Shown: positions 36,401-47,631 of the stretch, piece after piece
Position numbering within the stretch: the stretch's first letter is position 1
Layout of the letters: each line of letters begins with the position of its first letter
Assembly: GCA_964017065.1 (NCBI GenBank)
Contig: OZ024784.1
Coordinates: forward strand, 6,987,152-7,051,151
Length of the DNA: 64,000 bases
Origin: Haliclona indistincta
Taxonomy: Eukaryota; Porifera; Demospongiae; Haplosclerida; Chalinidae
Direction of reading: 5' to 3'
Program-made: the position numbers and the translations under genes
The notes under the pieces: generated by a model
What the model was told of the DNA's origin: nothing
What the model saw: only the letters and a program-made list of their open reading frames with translations
Database searches by the model: none

Positions 36401-38669
36401 GACGTGATCTTAGACGGTGAGTTTACTAAGAAAATAAACGTGTACAGCGAAAACAGAGACCATTAGTGTACACAATTAATGTTATCATTAATCCTTGATT
36501 ATTGCAGAGAATGACGAGCTATGGAGTAATCTTAGACACAAGCACATTGCTGAAGTTTCATCGTAAGATTTCATCCATTTCGGATTGTGACTATAGTGTG
36601 TTTTCTGTGCAGAACAATCAGAGCCAGGTTTAATGAATTTTGTGACAAGAAAAAGCTCAAAGGAACCACTGATCCTGAGGTACAAGCACACAATCCACCC
36701 CTCTGTCAGCTCAGCAAGCAACACAATAAGTCATCACATTGTGTGACCACCTTTCACACCAACAGCACATACCCAGCATGTTTCTCATTTTCACTTGTGA
36801 TCTAAGTCAGCACATATCTAGCATAACATTGTTTATGTGTTACCTTTAGTCACCATTACTGTGTACTTACTCTTTGATATAGATCTCTGTGAAAGATCTT
36901 GCACGACACATCAGACGTGTTCCTCAGTATCAGAAGGAGGCTAGCCAGGTGATTCTTGATATTCAGTACTTTTTGTTCATTTATCTTCATACTTTTGTGC
37001 AGTACTCTCTACATCTCAGCATGGTGGGAGATTGTATGAAGCGCTATGGTAGAGGTCTTAGTAAATTATGCAAAGTGGAGCAAGACCTCGCAACAGGACT
37101 GGACCAAGAGGGAGAATTTGTCAATGACCCAGTAAAGATATTGATGCCTCTGCTGTTTGAACGTACTATCAGGTACATCATTGTGCATTCAAATTCAAAA
37201 TAACTTTCTTTGTTTTAGTGTTTTTGAAAAGCTAAGGCTGCTGTGTCTCTATATGGTACACAAAGGAGGTCAGTGAAAAACACTAACCATTCAAAGCAAC
37301 ACTGTGCTACTACTATACTACACTGTGCTATTTTGTCTTTTTTTTCAGGTGTGTCACGAGACGAATTTGACAAAGTCATGCAGCACTCAGAGATTCCTCC
37401 CAATGAGAGGTACATAGTGCAAGCTGTAACTGAAAGTTATAAAATAGCATACCATCAACATTTTCATTGCCTAGTTACCAGTGGTTTCAGTTGAATGTTG
37501 AAACCAATAGGTCAAAGTAGACTATGAGAGGTCACATGTTTGCACATCAACCACAATCATGACATGGTGTGTGATCATTTCTCACAGGTCCACAGTGATC
37601 AATCTAATGCACCTTGGAGTTCCTATTCTCAATGGGGTGTGTGATGTGTGTTTGTGTCATGTGATTTCTAATTGAAGCTGCTACTGTTGTATAGGCTGGT
37701 GTGAAGAAGGGAAAGTCTATTGCACGCAAGGAGAGAGTCCAAGAGACTTATGTTGAGTCTCGCTGGGTTCCTCTAGTTAAAGACATTGTAGAGGTAGAGT
37801 CTATCACTATATTGTCTCATGTGAGTGTTTGGCTCTGTTGTAGTATGCACAAGAGGGTAAACTGGATGAAAGCTACTGCCCATACTTAAAGGGAAAGCCT
37901 CATGCTTCAAGCAGTCAATCTGCTGCTAGCTGGAATTCTTGTAAGTAATACATAATAAGGCAGTGGTTAGTTTATGATCACATGATGATGCTTGACAAGA
38001 GAGCACTAGTAACACAGCTTGTTGTAACTAGGGAATAACTAGCTTTATAGCATCATAGTGACTAGTAGTTGGTCACTGACAGACTATATAACATGTGCTC
38101 ATTCATTGTTCTGTTTCCTTGTTCACAGCGTCTATTGCGTCATCAAGGTGAGTAGGTGTAGGCATAAAGTGTGTAGCATACTAAGTTTCCTGTACAGTGT
38201 GCGGCAGCGATGGAATTGGATTCCAAAAGATGAAGGGAAGGAAGTTAGTACTAACCACTCACACATGTGCACATGTTTATAATGATTCCTGTTCTAGTCT
38301 AAAGCAGCAGCAGTCAAGAAAGATGGTCCGACAGTCTATGTGTTCATCGTTGGAGGAGTAACCTATTCAGAGATGAGAGCCATTAATGAGGTGTGTCTGT
38401 GTAGAAGATAACTGTGTCCCATTGAACCATACCACTATAGGCTGCTGAGCAGAGCAAATCTCATGAATTTATGATTGGTAAGTATTCTATACTGTAGACC
38501 TGCTGTAGACTGTAGTGTTACAGTGATCTAGTAAACCGTGTGATTGATGCGTCAAAATGTGTTTTTTTGTGTTGAAAAGTGCTGTTATTTTTCAGGCTCT
38601 ACTCACATCATCACTCCTGGGCGGTTCCTTGGCGATCTTCGTCAACTGGCTCCTTTTACTCAATTATGA
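33439..38669 (+). CDS. STXBP: Munc18/STXBP-family SM protein (syntaxin-binding)
   Basis: Sec1/Munc18 proteins clasp syntaxin and template SNARE assembly for exocytosis. The match runs from start to end: SWKVLVLDKLSTRIISSCCR, GVTIVEALDKDREPL, LEAIYLMLPTEE, IKTLQEANMAFLPYESRVFS, then GFDAITPVLHELTYQ, DELWSNLRHKHIAEVSS, VPQYQKEASQYSLHLSMVGD, CKVEQDLATG, RWVPLVKDIVE, VYVFIVGGVTYSEMRAINE and the end IGSTHITPGRFLGDLRQL. About 18 exons were identified by eye. The call is to the STXBP1/2/3 group; sponges may carry a single pre-duplication member, so no number is given. A 1.1-kb intron (about 35027-36157) interrupts the ER/GFD junction and is the longest in the gene. Stop 38667-38669. Confidence 0.93.
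35950..36065. repeat. Possible small inverted-repeat insert in STXBP intron
   Basis: TTAACCCTCGGCACATGCGTGAGGGTTA is an interrupted palindrome (arms TTAACCCTC / GAGGGTTA). A CGGTCGGTCGTTC-rich stretch that is more GC-rich than the intron around it follows. It looks like the end of a MITE, but the second end was not identified. Confidence 0.35.
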
Positions 38670-39012
38670 TTCTTTTGTTGCCAAAGGAAAAAGACTATTA
38701 TAACGATTAGCATGCATATCTTATGTGAGAGTATTTCTGGTGTTATTTCTGCAGACTGAGCTGTCCATTTTAATCAAGTTGTTGTCTAGAGTGTCTGTGA
38801 TTTTGTATTAGACTTTGTGTGTTTGTGTACTAATAGTAATTTGACAAGCATGCAAAAATTTTGCCTACTCAGCAAATAAACAGAATGTTGCTGTATAATG
38901 CTGCATGTATAGATTACATCATCGTTATGTGCAGCCGTACAGCCCGCGCTCAATATAATTCCCGGCGGAAATGGAGCCACATTATGACTTCACTTGTGGC
39001 CTCGATGACGAA

Positions 39013-39022
39013 CCTTATTAGG
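39013..39022. promoter_or_regulatory. CArG box (SRF site), CCTTATTAGG
   Basis: This is an exact match to CC(A/T)6GG, 71 bp upstream of the TATA box and 175 bp upstream of the IER-like start codon. A TGACG half-site (39006-39010) abuts it and an ETS-core GGAA lies about 40 bp upstream. This is the layout of a serum response element in animal immediate-early genes. Confidence 0.65.
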
Positions 39023-39092
39023 ATTTGTTGGCGCGCTCGTAGTAACCGCAGCTCGTGAATATCATCTTGTGGTTTCGCAATGACCGGCAAAA

Positions 39093-39100
39093 TATAAAAA
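39093..39100 (+). promoter_or_regulatory. TATA box TATAAAAA
   Basis: It lies 95 bp upstream of the ATG at 39188, with a GG right after it. It is the clearest TATA box in a window where the head-to-head promoters seem to lack one. Confidence 0.65.
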
Positions 39101-39187
39101 GGAATCTGGCCATTTCGCGTCCTTATTGTCCTCTTCCAATTCAAAAGCAGGACTTTCCCTAACCTACGCTATTACTTTCGACTCGCC

Positions 39188-40102
39188 ATGGAGAGCTTTC
39201 TGGAAGCTAACAGAGTTGTCGAGGTATCCCTCAACAAGTTCTCTCATGTGTCTAAAGGATGTGAACTGCCCCTGAGGAAGGCTCTATTGATATCAAGAGC
39301 AATGAACAAGGCACAGGAGGTAGCCGAAAGTGCGCACACTTCTTTCTTAAACTCTGTCTCAACGACGCGCTGCTCATCCCGGCTGTTGGCCAGCATGCAG
39401 TCCAGTGCTGACGTAGAAGACACAGCAGTACATGAACTTGACCCTAGCCTCGTTCGGCCGTGTAACAAACCTAGACTACCCAGCCCTGTGGCGATGGCGC
39501 ACTGTTCGCGCTCAGCAGCTGCCAAAGATGATGACATGATGGACATGGAGACAGTTATCTCCGCGAATTCAGTTCTCTCAGACATTCTCAGTAGCAACGC
39601 TGAAGTAGATAGTGATATGGATGTGTCGTCCCCTTTGCAAGACCTCTCAAACAGCCGGGATTGGTCGGCTACATGGCCCGCGGCACCAGCTGTGAAACAA
39701 TTGCCCCTGGGTACAGACACCAGGTGGACTACGGAGAAGAGCAGTTCATCACCGCCTCCTTCTCCAGGAAAGAGACACCACAGCGTAGCCTTCCCAACGA
39801 TCGAAAGCGCCTTCGCTTCCTCGCTGTTCGAGTTCACAGAGGATGACGCCAAAAGATTTAAGCCGTCTCTTCCAGATAACAATTCTTCACTACCTGGTCT
39901 CTATGGCTGTCTATCTCCCAGGAACCTGTGCTCGGCTCCTCTAATCACATACATGTTTGGCAGAGGTTTTAATACACCTAGTAATCCCAGTGAATCAGAC
40001 TGGCCTTCAGCTACCCATCAAGCAATGGAGAGAGAACACTTGGACCTCTTCAACCAAACTCTATCATCACCTTCAAAACTATGTCCCATTTTAGCCTACT
40101 AA
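39188..40102 (+). CDS. IER2/IER5-like immediate-early protein, intronless
   Basis: 304 residues in one exon. The N-terminus, LEANRVVEVSLNKFSH and then LPLRKALLISRAMNKAQEVA, aligns with the IER-domain helix of vertebrate IER2/IER5 (LEAHRIVSISLGKIY, then [20 protein letters not shown]). The C-terminal part has APLITYMFGRGFNTPS, comparable to the IER5 segment around LISIFGSSFSGLL. The middle is Ser/Pro/Asp-rich and disordered, with basic KRHHS and KRFKP stretches that could aid nuclear entry. Vertebrate IER proteins are nuclear, growth-factor-induced, and recruit PP2A to substrates such as HSF1. An intronless gene behind a CArG/TATA promoter fits immediate-early behaviour. The family call rests on an N-terminal match seen by eye. 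Confidence 0.65.
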   Translation: MESFLEANRVVEVSLNKFSHVSKGCELPLRKALLISRAMNKAQEVAESAHTSFLNSVSTTRCSSRLLASMQSSADVEDTAVHELDPSLVRPCNKPRLPSPVAMAHCSRSAAAKDDDMMDMETVISANSVLSDILSSNAEVDSDMDVSSPLQDLSNSRDWSATWPAAPAVKQLPLGTDTRWTTEKSSSSPPPSPGKRHHSVAFPTIESAFASSLFEFTEDDAKRFKPSLPDNNSSLPGLYGCLSPRNLCSAPLITYMFGRGFNTPSNPSESDWPSATHQAMEREHLDLFNQTLSSPSKLCPILAY

Positions 40103-40479
40103 GGCATTTGTCATCATCTTTCTCATTGTTCACCGAAAAGAGATCACTTCATCTGCCTATTTATCCATGGTTTTGTTGTTAATTGTTTCATCTTAACCTA
40201 TTCCTTTTAAATTCTTTTTTTTTTCATTCTTTTAAACCATCCTCTCTCTCTGTAAATGACCTTTCCTTCTAATCCTTCTCCTTTCCTCCTTCTCTTATCA
40301 AATTTATCACACACCTTCTAATGTGCTATAGCAGGTTCTCTTCTCTAAGCAGTGCTTAGTAACTATTATTAAAATGTCAAAAAATAACAAAAATGAATTT
40401 TTAACACTAACTCATGACAATAATAAGACCTCTAGAGTTAAGGGTGGAGGAAAGTAGACACACTCCCTATAAATGTCTG
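40103..40479. other. Convergent 3' flanks of IER-like gene and PTPA
   Basis: Pyrimidine-rich (TTC/CTT) sequence around 40190-40310, followed by ATTATTAAAA runs. ATTTA-type elements are few. Nothing else was seen. Confidence 0.5.
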
Positions 40480-43400
40480 TCACTTGGCGCTTTTCAGTGA
40501 TAGTATTGTCCCAAAAGGGAAATGCTGTATGACAGGAAATTTCCCTAGGACCTGTGTACAAGCACACAAGACAAACCACAGATACAAGGGTGGTACAAGA
40601 TGACTAATGGAAGTTAAGCTAGCAGGTCAATTATTAGATCACTGATGAAGTAGTTTCAGTGAAACCCCTTTCAATTATGAGTACAGCAGAGAACACATGC
40701 TTTCAAGCAAAGGTCACAACATGCTATGTGATGCCTCCATACACAAACTGAAAGCAAACAATAGGCTATGAGTATAGAAAACATTCATTAAAAACAGTCT
40801 GTTGAAGATCAACAGCAGACTGTCGGCGCCTTTGTTTTATGATGAGGTAATGTTGAAGGGAAAGTGAAGTGAAAAGGGAGTTATTCAGCAACAAAATGAC
40901 ACTGGTATGCACACAGGTGTCATACATGCCTGACTCCTAGAGACAACTATAGTGTGCATTCAAGCACAAATATTCACAGACAGTCTAAAGCTAAACCACT
41001 AGAGGGTGGAAAGTTGATCCCATTCATCATCCAGGATGTTATGACCAACCATTCTTATTCCTTATCTACCATGTGATAATCTATGCACAAGTGTGCTAAG
41101 AGTGTAATGTGACACGGTCCATTAACATGTCACTGGTGTCAAATTATTTTCCACTGCTTACCTCTCCTCTGTACATCTTGATGAGGCCTGACGTCACCTT
41201 AGACCAGTCAGGAACACTACTGATACTCCATAGTGTTGGTGAATGTTCAAAAAATGGACCAGATTTTACCTGGAGAGGAGACACATGGACATTGATACAT
41301 TGTATAGACACCAACACAATGTCACAGACAGCAGGACAGACACCACACTAGAGAGGTGCACAGTGAAGTCAGCAGTATCAATGCAGACTTCACTAAACAA
41401 GCAGTAGACAATACCAAACCATTGTCTGGACCCACTATCAAGTATCAGGGAGTGGCCAAGACCACTCACAAGAACTTCCAGGAATGCACATCTCTAAGAT
41501 CAAACACAATTTTTAGATTAAATTTCCTGAGCTTATCATAGCTTGACACTCACCAAAGTGACATGTCCTGTGTAGTGTGTATTGAGTTAATGACAGTGGG
41601 GAAGCCTCTGATAGTAACAGTTAATGTGAGGTGTTACCACTCCCACACACACATACACATTCACACTCACAAAAATTGGGTGTATGATATAGGACTGCCA
41701 AGCAGACAGCCTGTCTATCAGGAGATGAGAGTAACATGATCTTCACTCATAGTTATGGCATTCAGAAGAGTTATGCAATTGAATTGGCATGACTCCAAGT
41801 GTATCCAACAGACCAAACCTAACTCACTATAGCAAAAACCACCCTTCACAATATTGTACCCATCTGCTGCCAATGCACTGCAACTTACACTACATTGTAA
41901 GTGCACTCGTTTTTAGTTGATTAGGAGAGTAGATGTGTTCTGTCCACAAACAAAGTGTTTAGTGTTTGTACACCAGGCAGAGTCACCTGCTGACCCCAAC
42001 ACCACATATATCCACTCCACTCCCTTGGTTTGTGTAGCAACAACAGCCTATCACAACTGATCTCAGACATTGTATGGGACCAAGGATACACACCATCACC
42101 CTGTCCAAGCAGGAAGGTATGGGGCAGAGTAAACAGTAGGAGGGTCAGACCTATAGTCACAGAGACATGTTACCACTCCCCACTGCCAGTATTACACATA
42201 TCAGGAGATGAGCTCAGCAACAAGGAGGAGCTATAAGTGCACCTCCAGTAACAACAAGAGATGGACAAGAACACAGATGACTCTATAATGACTAATAAAG
42301 GTGCATCAAAGTTTGTTACCATGGAAGTGCTAGGTTGCTAAGGGGTTATGTTTCACAACAAACTAATGGCTTCATATGCTGAGCCTGACTTAGTTATAGT
42401 GTCTATGAAGATATCAATATCAGTTGTGTGATGGGAAACTATCACAATACTTAGTATTGTGTTACATTAATGCCTGAACATAGCAAGATCAGCAACTGAA
42501 CACCCACAAGCTGCAATATAAACAGGGAAGACTACTACAAAAGATGTTGTGTATCTTGTACACAAACAAGTTGTTTACAAGTTAACTTGTCGAATTAATT
42601 ACCAAGATGTACTAAAGTACTTGATAATACCATGTGCTTCAATGCATGTGAACACAAACAATACTACAACCAGCATGTATAGATGTAATTAGTGAACATG
42701 CACATGCCCTTGTGATAAAGGTTTATACACATGTTCAAGACAACTACTATGTCTAGATCTGGGTAGTGTTTTGTACAATGGGTCACGTAGATAGTTTATC
42801 AGCTGTCTGATTGTGTGCACTGTCAACGTAGAGTACTCAGTACTCGCAGCAACCTTTATCTCTTAGCGTACAAACACGACTTTGTCATTGGTGAGTGTAA
42901 GGAAGCGTATTGTAGCTCTCTCCTATACAGCAGTAGTATCATGCATCAGCAGTGGTATCATGCATCAGCAGTGGTATCATGCAGCTTATCTCACTGCACA
43001 TGATACCTACCTGCAGCCAACACCAACAGGAAGCCTGTGTTTGTACACACCACCATCAACAGTTGAGCTAACAGAAATGAAATCATACACAATCACTTAA
43101 TACCCCAATACCATAATAGCAGCAGTTACTAAGATAGTATTAGTACAGCGAAGTGTAGTAGATAATAATGTATACACTACTAAGTGTTGAATAGTGAGAA
43201 TTTCAAGCATCCTCAACTACATGGATAGTTGGCTCTCAGCTATCACAACCCACTCTCTATTGCATTCCCAACTCAACACAAGGCAGGAACAGTGTTTGAT
43301 GGTGCTCTTGTTTAAGTCAACACTCAAATATGGTGTAGAGATTGACAGGGTATGACTATGACATGCACAATAAATGCCTCATTATCCTCACACATTACAC

Positions 43401-46400
43401 AGGTCCAGACTAACGTGGGAGAAATAGACAAGAGACGGCCATCGTTGAAGGCTCAACATAACAATTTAACCAAAAATAACAAACAAAGGATCATATCTCG
43501 TGTAACAGATCTTCACTCATCCGTGTTATAGAGTAGTTTCACCTACACACTGCCTGGACCTTATGATTACAACTATGAACCAGCCTGAACAGTAACAGTA
43601 CATGAAGATCATACAATACCACATGCATTAGCTGTACAGCTTATGAATGTGCATAGCGGCAGAATTGTTAACCTTGTTAATATGGTCAACACAAGCCATG
43701 AAGAGGTACTCTTGTGAATGAACCTTAGCAACTGAAGGATCAGAAATTGATTTGGGAATGATTTCATTCTGTCCTATAGGGTAAGATGAAGCCAGTGATA
43801 TTATGAAGCCATAACTTAAGGTAATGATTGCCTTGTGTCAGCACACCACCAACACACAGCTGTACACTACTGCTACATGGTTTGCTGGGATAGTAGTGAT
43901 GCTTACACCACACATCTATTGCTCATTACTCAGTAATGTTGTGTTAATGAGTAATTAGGTTAACAACCACAAACTAGTATTAACCCCTTAGCCACTAAAT
44001 TTTACATGGTGTAGCTGACACTTGAACATGTACAACTGATTGCATTAAGATGAGTTGGAGATTCATATTAAATTTGTGGTGCCTAAGGTTAGCCGCAAGG
44101 CACATAAATTAAATTTATAACAAGGCAAGTGAGAAGGAAAAGATCAAGGAAATGTGATATAAATTTTATTGGTGAGATCACCAGGATGAGAGCAAGTGCT
44201 GAAAAATAGGTCACAATGTTGTGAACAAGGTATGTCAGTTACTACAAGGCATGTCAGTTACTACATGATTACATCTTTTGGGATCTTGCCAAATAATACC
44301 ATCTTCCACTAGAATGACATCTGATTAAGAATCATAGCACTAGTTAGTTAGTTCTGGTACACAAACACACACACACACACCACTACAGATAGTGGTACTG
44401 CACACCTGCAGTGTATTCCATTGGCTAATCAGATGTTTACTATTACCCAATGAGATCAGGTCCCACCACAGCTAACTTATTGGCAACTTCAAAGGTATGC
44501 TATCATAACAATGTAGTAGATTTGTCAGGATTCTACTTGTTAAACCTGCTGACAGCTTACACAACTACACATTACATCATAGTGTGGTTAACAGGTCCAC
44601 TAACATAGGAATGATTTAGGGGCAATGACTATGCTACTCAATTCCAAGATGAGATAATGGTGACCCCTCTCACCCAGACATTACCAATACTCAGATATCA
44701 GTACAAACACTTTGACATCAGCGCCAAGAGCTCATAGCTCTATACCAAGTCATCAGTCAACACTAACTACACCACTCTGACAAAATTTTATTTAAAATGG
44801 CATGATCATGCGTAAGGGTGTCACCAATAATGGTCGAGAATGCGAGGTAAGTATGCCCGAGTGCTTTGTATTATGCAGTGTATCGCCAAGAGTGGTTTAA
44901 ATGTTCTCATGCTCATCACATGGCCACCTCCACATTCTTATTGTAGATTAGTATACCGAAAAGTGTGCGTTATTATTGAGCATGGAAAATGCCACAGCAG
45001 GTGACACGTTCTAGACAATCTGATTGACTGAAGGTCATGTGGTTAGCATTAATAATTAACCTATTAACTGTGCTGCTCCCCAGATGAAGGGCACAAACTG
45101 AAAGTCATCCAGTCCCCACACTCCATGGCTTCCTGCTGGCTCCATGCGATAAGTGGACTGCAGTTTATGAATAAGATCCAGATACCTGGACAGGAAGAGC
45201 TCTTTAATTATTAACCACTAATGAAGAGTGAGTTGATGCAAATTTCTACTAGCTTTTTAACTCTGTCCTCACTACTCACCTAGTACACACTCGTAGCACC
45301 ACAGCTGCTGCATCACTCTGAGGAACAGCTTGTATCTTCATCAGACAGAATAAAAATGCTATAAACTTGAGCTCATGACCTGTGCCATAGTCAATACGAG
45401 TAGCATTGCCAAACCCCTCTAGAGTAAGCAAGGAGATAACTCACACATGGTCTACATACAAATATCAGAAACTAATAGTTACTAAAAGTTTATAACAGCG
45501 GAATATCAGAAAAGTACATTGTGTACAGAGGTTTTATTACTTCTTGCAAGGAAGATTTGAGTGTAAAACGTCACCCTGCAGTCACTAATGTGTCAAATCA
45601 CTGGTATTTATTCACACAATGGAGCATGATCAAAGACTTGATGACATTTTAACAAATTAGTGCTTCACGCTTTACGGTCTACGCTCTACCGTAGTTTGCA
45701 AATCCGTTGTCTCAAGCTCACAACCATAGCACGCTTCGCATGCGCATTTGACTGTACAAATCTATTTTCATTTCGTCAATGCGCATGCGTCTAGATGGAA
45801 AAGCTACTCAAAAAGTGGACAACTGACTTGCAAATTACGGTACCAGGAGCGCATAATGAGAGTGAGCGCGGTAAGAAGGCAGGAGCGGGACACTCCCACG
45901 CACTTGATTAAAAATTGCACCTCCACACATGATGGCCGTGTTTCTAAAGATAGACTTGTGATGGCCGACGGTACGCGTACGTACAGTTTCGTATTGGATG
46001 GAACTTGGCAGTTAAGAGGCTCCTTGAGGTAAGCAACAGCTCGTAGAAGCTTTCTACACCCGCGATGATGCGCAGGCGATCTCCACATGCTCGTATACCA
46101 GCTGTAGAGAAACAGCATGACGGCCCACCATCACGGATTCGACTCGTTTCTTGCTTTAACAGTATCTACTCGAGCTGGCAGACAAGCATGATTGTCCTGG
46201 GATAGTAGAAAGCTGCTTCTTACCTTCTAGAAGGCTAGTCCATCCAATACGAAACTGTACGTACGCGTACCGTCGACCATCACAAGTCTATCTTTAGAAA
46301 CACAGCCATCATGTGTGGAGGTGCAATTTTTAATCAAGTGCGTGGGAGTGTCCCGCTCCTGCCTTCTTACCGCGCTCACTCTCATTATGCGCTCCTGGCT

Positions 46401-47548
46401 CTACGGTTTACGCTTTACCCTTGCAACAAGTAATAAAACTGCTGTATTGCACGTGAGAAATTCATCATGCAACAACGTGCCGAGTGGTAAAAATATTTTG
46501 TGATAATTATTACAATTGGGCTATATGAACTTGTAAATAATAAGCTCTTTTACAGTTTCCGTGTAATTAATGGATTAAGTCACAAATGCTCTCTAACTAC
46601 TCGATTATAATGTACCTCTGAGATATGGTTCCAACTCAACTGCAGCACCATGCAGGTTTTCTGGTAGAACTTCTCGTATCAAATCTTGACAGTTCTGAAA
46701 AGTAGAAGAGATGCTATGACAATGCACATGAATGCAGTAATGCTCACGTCTCTCAATCTAAACCACCAGTCTCTGAATGCCTTGTTTCCAAACCGCTGTT
46801 CTTCAGGATCAATGGGTGGGGTCTCATCTACCCACTTTGACAGCTTGTCAAGAAGATTTAACACCTTACCTATAGCCTGTACACACATGCATCAGGATTA
46901 TAAAGAGACATACAAAAATACAACCAATCAAGAAGCAAATCCATGGAAGATGACTAACTATCTCTATGCCACCATGCTGTACAACCTATGACACTGAGAC
47001 TATGTGAATATAATCATGCTAGACCTATAATAGTTATGTATTTAGAATAAGCTGTCACATTCTCATGATTCCAATCCGACAAATAATTATGAGTACAAAA
47101 TTATAATTACACTGAGGAGCAGTACATGTAGTATTCTACATCTATATACAGATATGATTGAGTCACCCAAGTACTAGAGTTTGCAAAGCTACTGTGTGGA
47201 CAAAGTCGATTAAGTAGGCGTCAGCCAAAGCAGTTGATGAACCCATATCCTTGAATGCAATGATGTAAAGGATCAAAAATTTAGAATGCGACAGTACTGT
47301 GAACCCACGTGTATTATTCACTTACAGGAGTCGATGGTATGTCATCAGTCATTCTCTTTCCGTGTACAGAGTCGCCAAGAAGCTTTATAAACCCAGTAAA
47401 CTCAAGATATGCCTGTTTCCCGAAGACAATGTATACGTATTAATATAGCTACAAAACGTCTTACTTCTGAGTTTAGCCATGTTTCCAGATCCTCGGATGC
47501 TTTTATCAGCCGTTGAGGAGCTTTGAACTCGATTGTCTGATCCGCCAT
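40480..47548 (-). CDS. PTPA: PP2A phosphatase activator PTPA (PPP2R4)
   Basis: PTPA is a peptidyl-prolyl isomerase-like, ATP-dependent activator that loads metal into the PP2A catalytic subunit. Exons recognised in order on the minus strand: [15 protein letters not shown] (47548); [20 protein letters not shown] (about 47411); [20 protein letters not shown] with [11 protein letters not shown] (about 46870); [14 protein letters not shown] (about 46689); [20 protein letters not shown] (about 45415); [20 protein letters not shown] and [16 protein letters not shown] (about 45187-45060); [20 protein letters not shown] with GLIKMYRGE (about 41272-41178); and [20 protein letters not shown] (about 40550-40480). 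One short exon, expected between QLI(G/D) and KSGPF and encoding HPxLEP...DYMFL-like sequence, was not found in the 3.8-kb intron. The catalytic-site DETPP and GTGHE motifs are present. The gene is stretched over 7 kb, unlike its compact neighbours. Confidence 0.9.
42938..42984. repeat. Short tandem repeat, 19-bp unit, about 2.5 copies
   Basis: The unit TATCATGCATCAGCAGTGG occurs in direct tandem with near-identity in the large PTPA intron. It is too small to say more. Confidence 0.6.
45843..46398. mobile_element. Foldback element: 159-bp inverted arms around a 238-bp spacer
   Basis: The left arm (45843-46001) begins CCAGGAGCGCATAATGAGAG and ends GTATTGGATGG. The right arm (46240-46398) is its reverse complement with only about two or three mismatches, including the GTACGCGTACGTAC core. 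The element lies inside a PTPA intron. The reading frames at 45748 and 46315 are the same sequence read on each arm and are not genes. Just outside the arms are short heptamer arrays (CTTTACGGTCTACGCTCTACC near 45670; CTCTACGGTTTACGCTTTACC near 46400, lengths about 21). If transcribed, the arms would fold into a long hairpin. Confidence 0.85.
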
Positions 47549-47631
47549 GATGAAAACGGTCTATGAATACAATTGACACTCCCACTTTGAGAAAATTTTA
47601 AGCGGTTTTTAAAATTTTTATATTCTCAACT

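Larger units (their letters stand above)
38670..39187. promoter_or_regulatory. 3' flank of STXBP and promoter region of IER-like gene
   Basis: The first part is AT-rich 3' flank. From about 38935 the sequence turns GC-rich and holds an ETS-like GGCGGAAAT, a perfect CArG box and a TATA box in the usual order and spacing for a growth-factor-responsive promoter. The two sites are listed separately. Confidence 0.6.

Noticed and set aside
39244..39882. 212-residue frame antisense to the IER-like gene
   Set aside because: The sense frame has the IER N-terminus and a matching promoter. The antisense frame has no recognisable motif.
45748..46503. Two similar reading frames suggesting a duplicated gene
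   Set aside because: They are the two inverted arms of the foldback element; one frame is simply the other arm.
47180..47270. Minus-strand stretch reading [19 protein letters not shown]
   Set aside because: It does not match PTPA at this point and breaks the join between flanking exons. It is likely intronic chance similarity.
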